The notes beneath the pieces were generated by a model. That model was not told where the DNA came from. It saw only the letters and a list, made by a program, of their open reading frames with translations, and did not search any database. A stretch of DNA of 64,000 nt. Source: Pictodentalium vernedei (lineage: Eukaryota > Mollusca > Scaphopoda > Dentaliida > Dentaliidae). The stretch covers positions 369,099,704 through 369,163,703 of the forward strand of contig CM062297.1 of the NCBI GenBank assembly GCA_031216915.1, given 5' to 3'. This document shows positions 63,841 to 64,000 of this stretch, one piece after another. A program made the position numbers and the translations under genes. Each line of letters begins with the position of its first letter. Positions within the stretch are counted from its first letter, which is position 1.

Positions 63841-64000
63841 TGACTGCTGAAAACTTTCAAACGCTGGCAGATCGCAATGTTCTCCTGAGGTTAAGTCGGT
63901 TATGACTGTAAACAGTGTGTCCAAAATACAATATTATGGTAAACTGATCTGAAGAGCATATTTCAAATTTTCTAATTCTGTCTTGGACGTATGACAGAAT
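63841..64000. other. Window end, nothing seen
   Basis: Unique-looking AT-rich sequence to the edge. Confidence 0.4.

Noticed and set aside
63988-64000. Start of a second Ngaro A repeat at the window end
   Set aside because: Only TATGACAGAAT is shared, with no flanking similarity before it.

Overview
The window is repeat-dense, AT-rich animal DNA. No multi-exon host gene could be recognised. The content suggests a metazoan, probably an aquatic invertebrate: a Ngaro-type tyrosine-recombinase retrotransposon, CR1/L2-type and other APE-type LINEs, tRNA-derived SINEs, a Tc1/mariner transposase, a PIF/Harbinger transposase fragment, TTAA-flanked piggyBac-like MITEs, many foldback elements and very frequent poly(G)/poly(C) tracts. 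The species cannot be fixed from the sequence alone.

Layout. 1-10 kb: a tandem repeat, then a large dispersed element (called F1 here) with promoter-like terminal repeats and two head-to-head arms, interrupted by a Tc1 transposase fossil and a CR1/L2-like LINE. More F1 pieces and a SINE follow. 10-21 kb: a hAT-like MITE, piggyBac-like MITEs, three consecutive long hairpins, a LINE 3' fragment, and element F2, whose ends are tandem 15-mers. 21-36 kb: a block duplicated again at 55-58 kb, SINEs, a short two-ended F1 copy, a LINE fragment, element F3 with repeated AACGGCACC motifs, and a second F2 copy holding an exon-like insert. 36.6-41.5 kb: a unit bounded by ~210-bp inverted repeats, with a Harbinger transposase N-terminus near one end and a PC4-like reading frame pointing inward from the other.

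44.5-50.8 kb is the best preserved object: a 6.3-kb Ngaro-type element with split direct repeats (A1 ... B1A2 ... B2) only about 1% diverged, with gag-, RT/RNase H- and tyrosine-recombinase-coding frames and a broken SGNH-hydrolase-like frame. Its leader holds 14 short hairpins with a near-constant five-base loop and different but complementary stems. 51-64 kb: more MITEs, a SINE inserted in a foldback element with a perfect 14-bp target duplication, a LINE lacking its reverse transcriptase region, and further dispersed repeats.

Nothing here works together as a host pathway; the window is a nest of mobile elements. The most notable items are the hairpin array, the promoter-motif stack in the F1 ends, the exon-like insert in F2 copy B, the inverted-repeat unit at 36.6-41.5 kb, and poly(G) tracts that are absent from paralogous copies. 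All family names come from reading motifs by eye; no database search was run.
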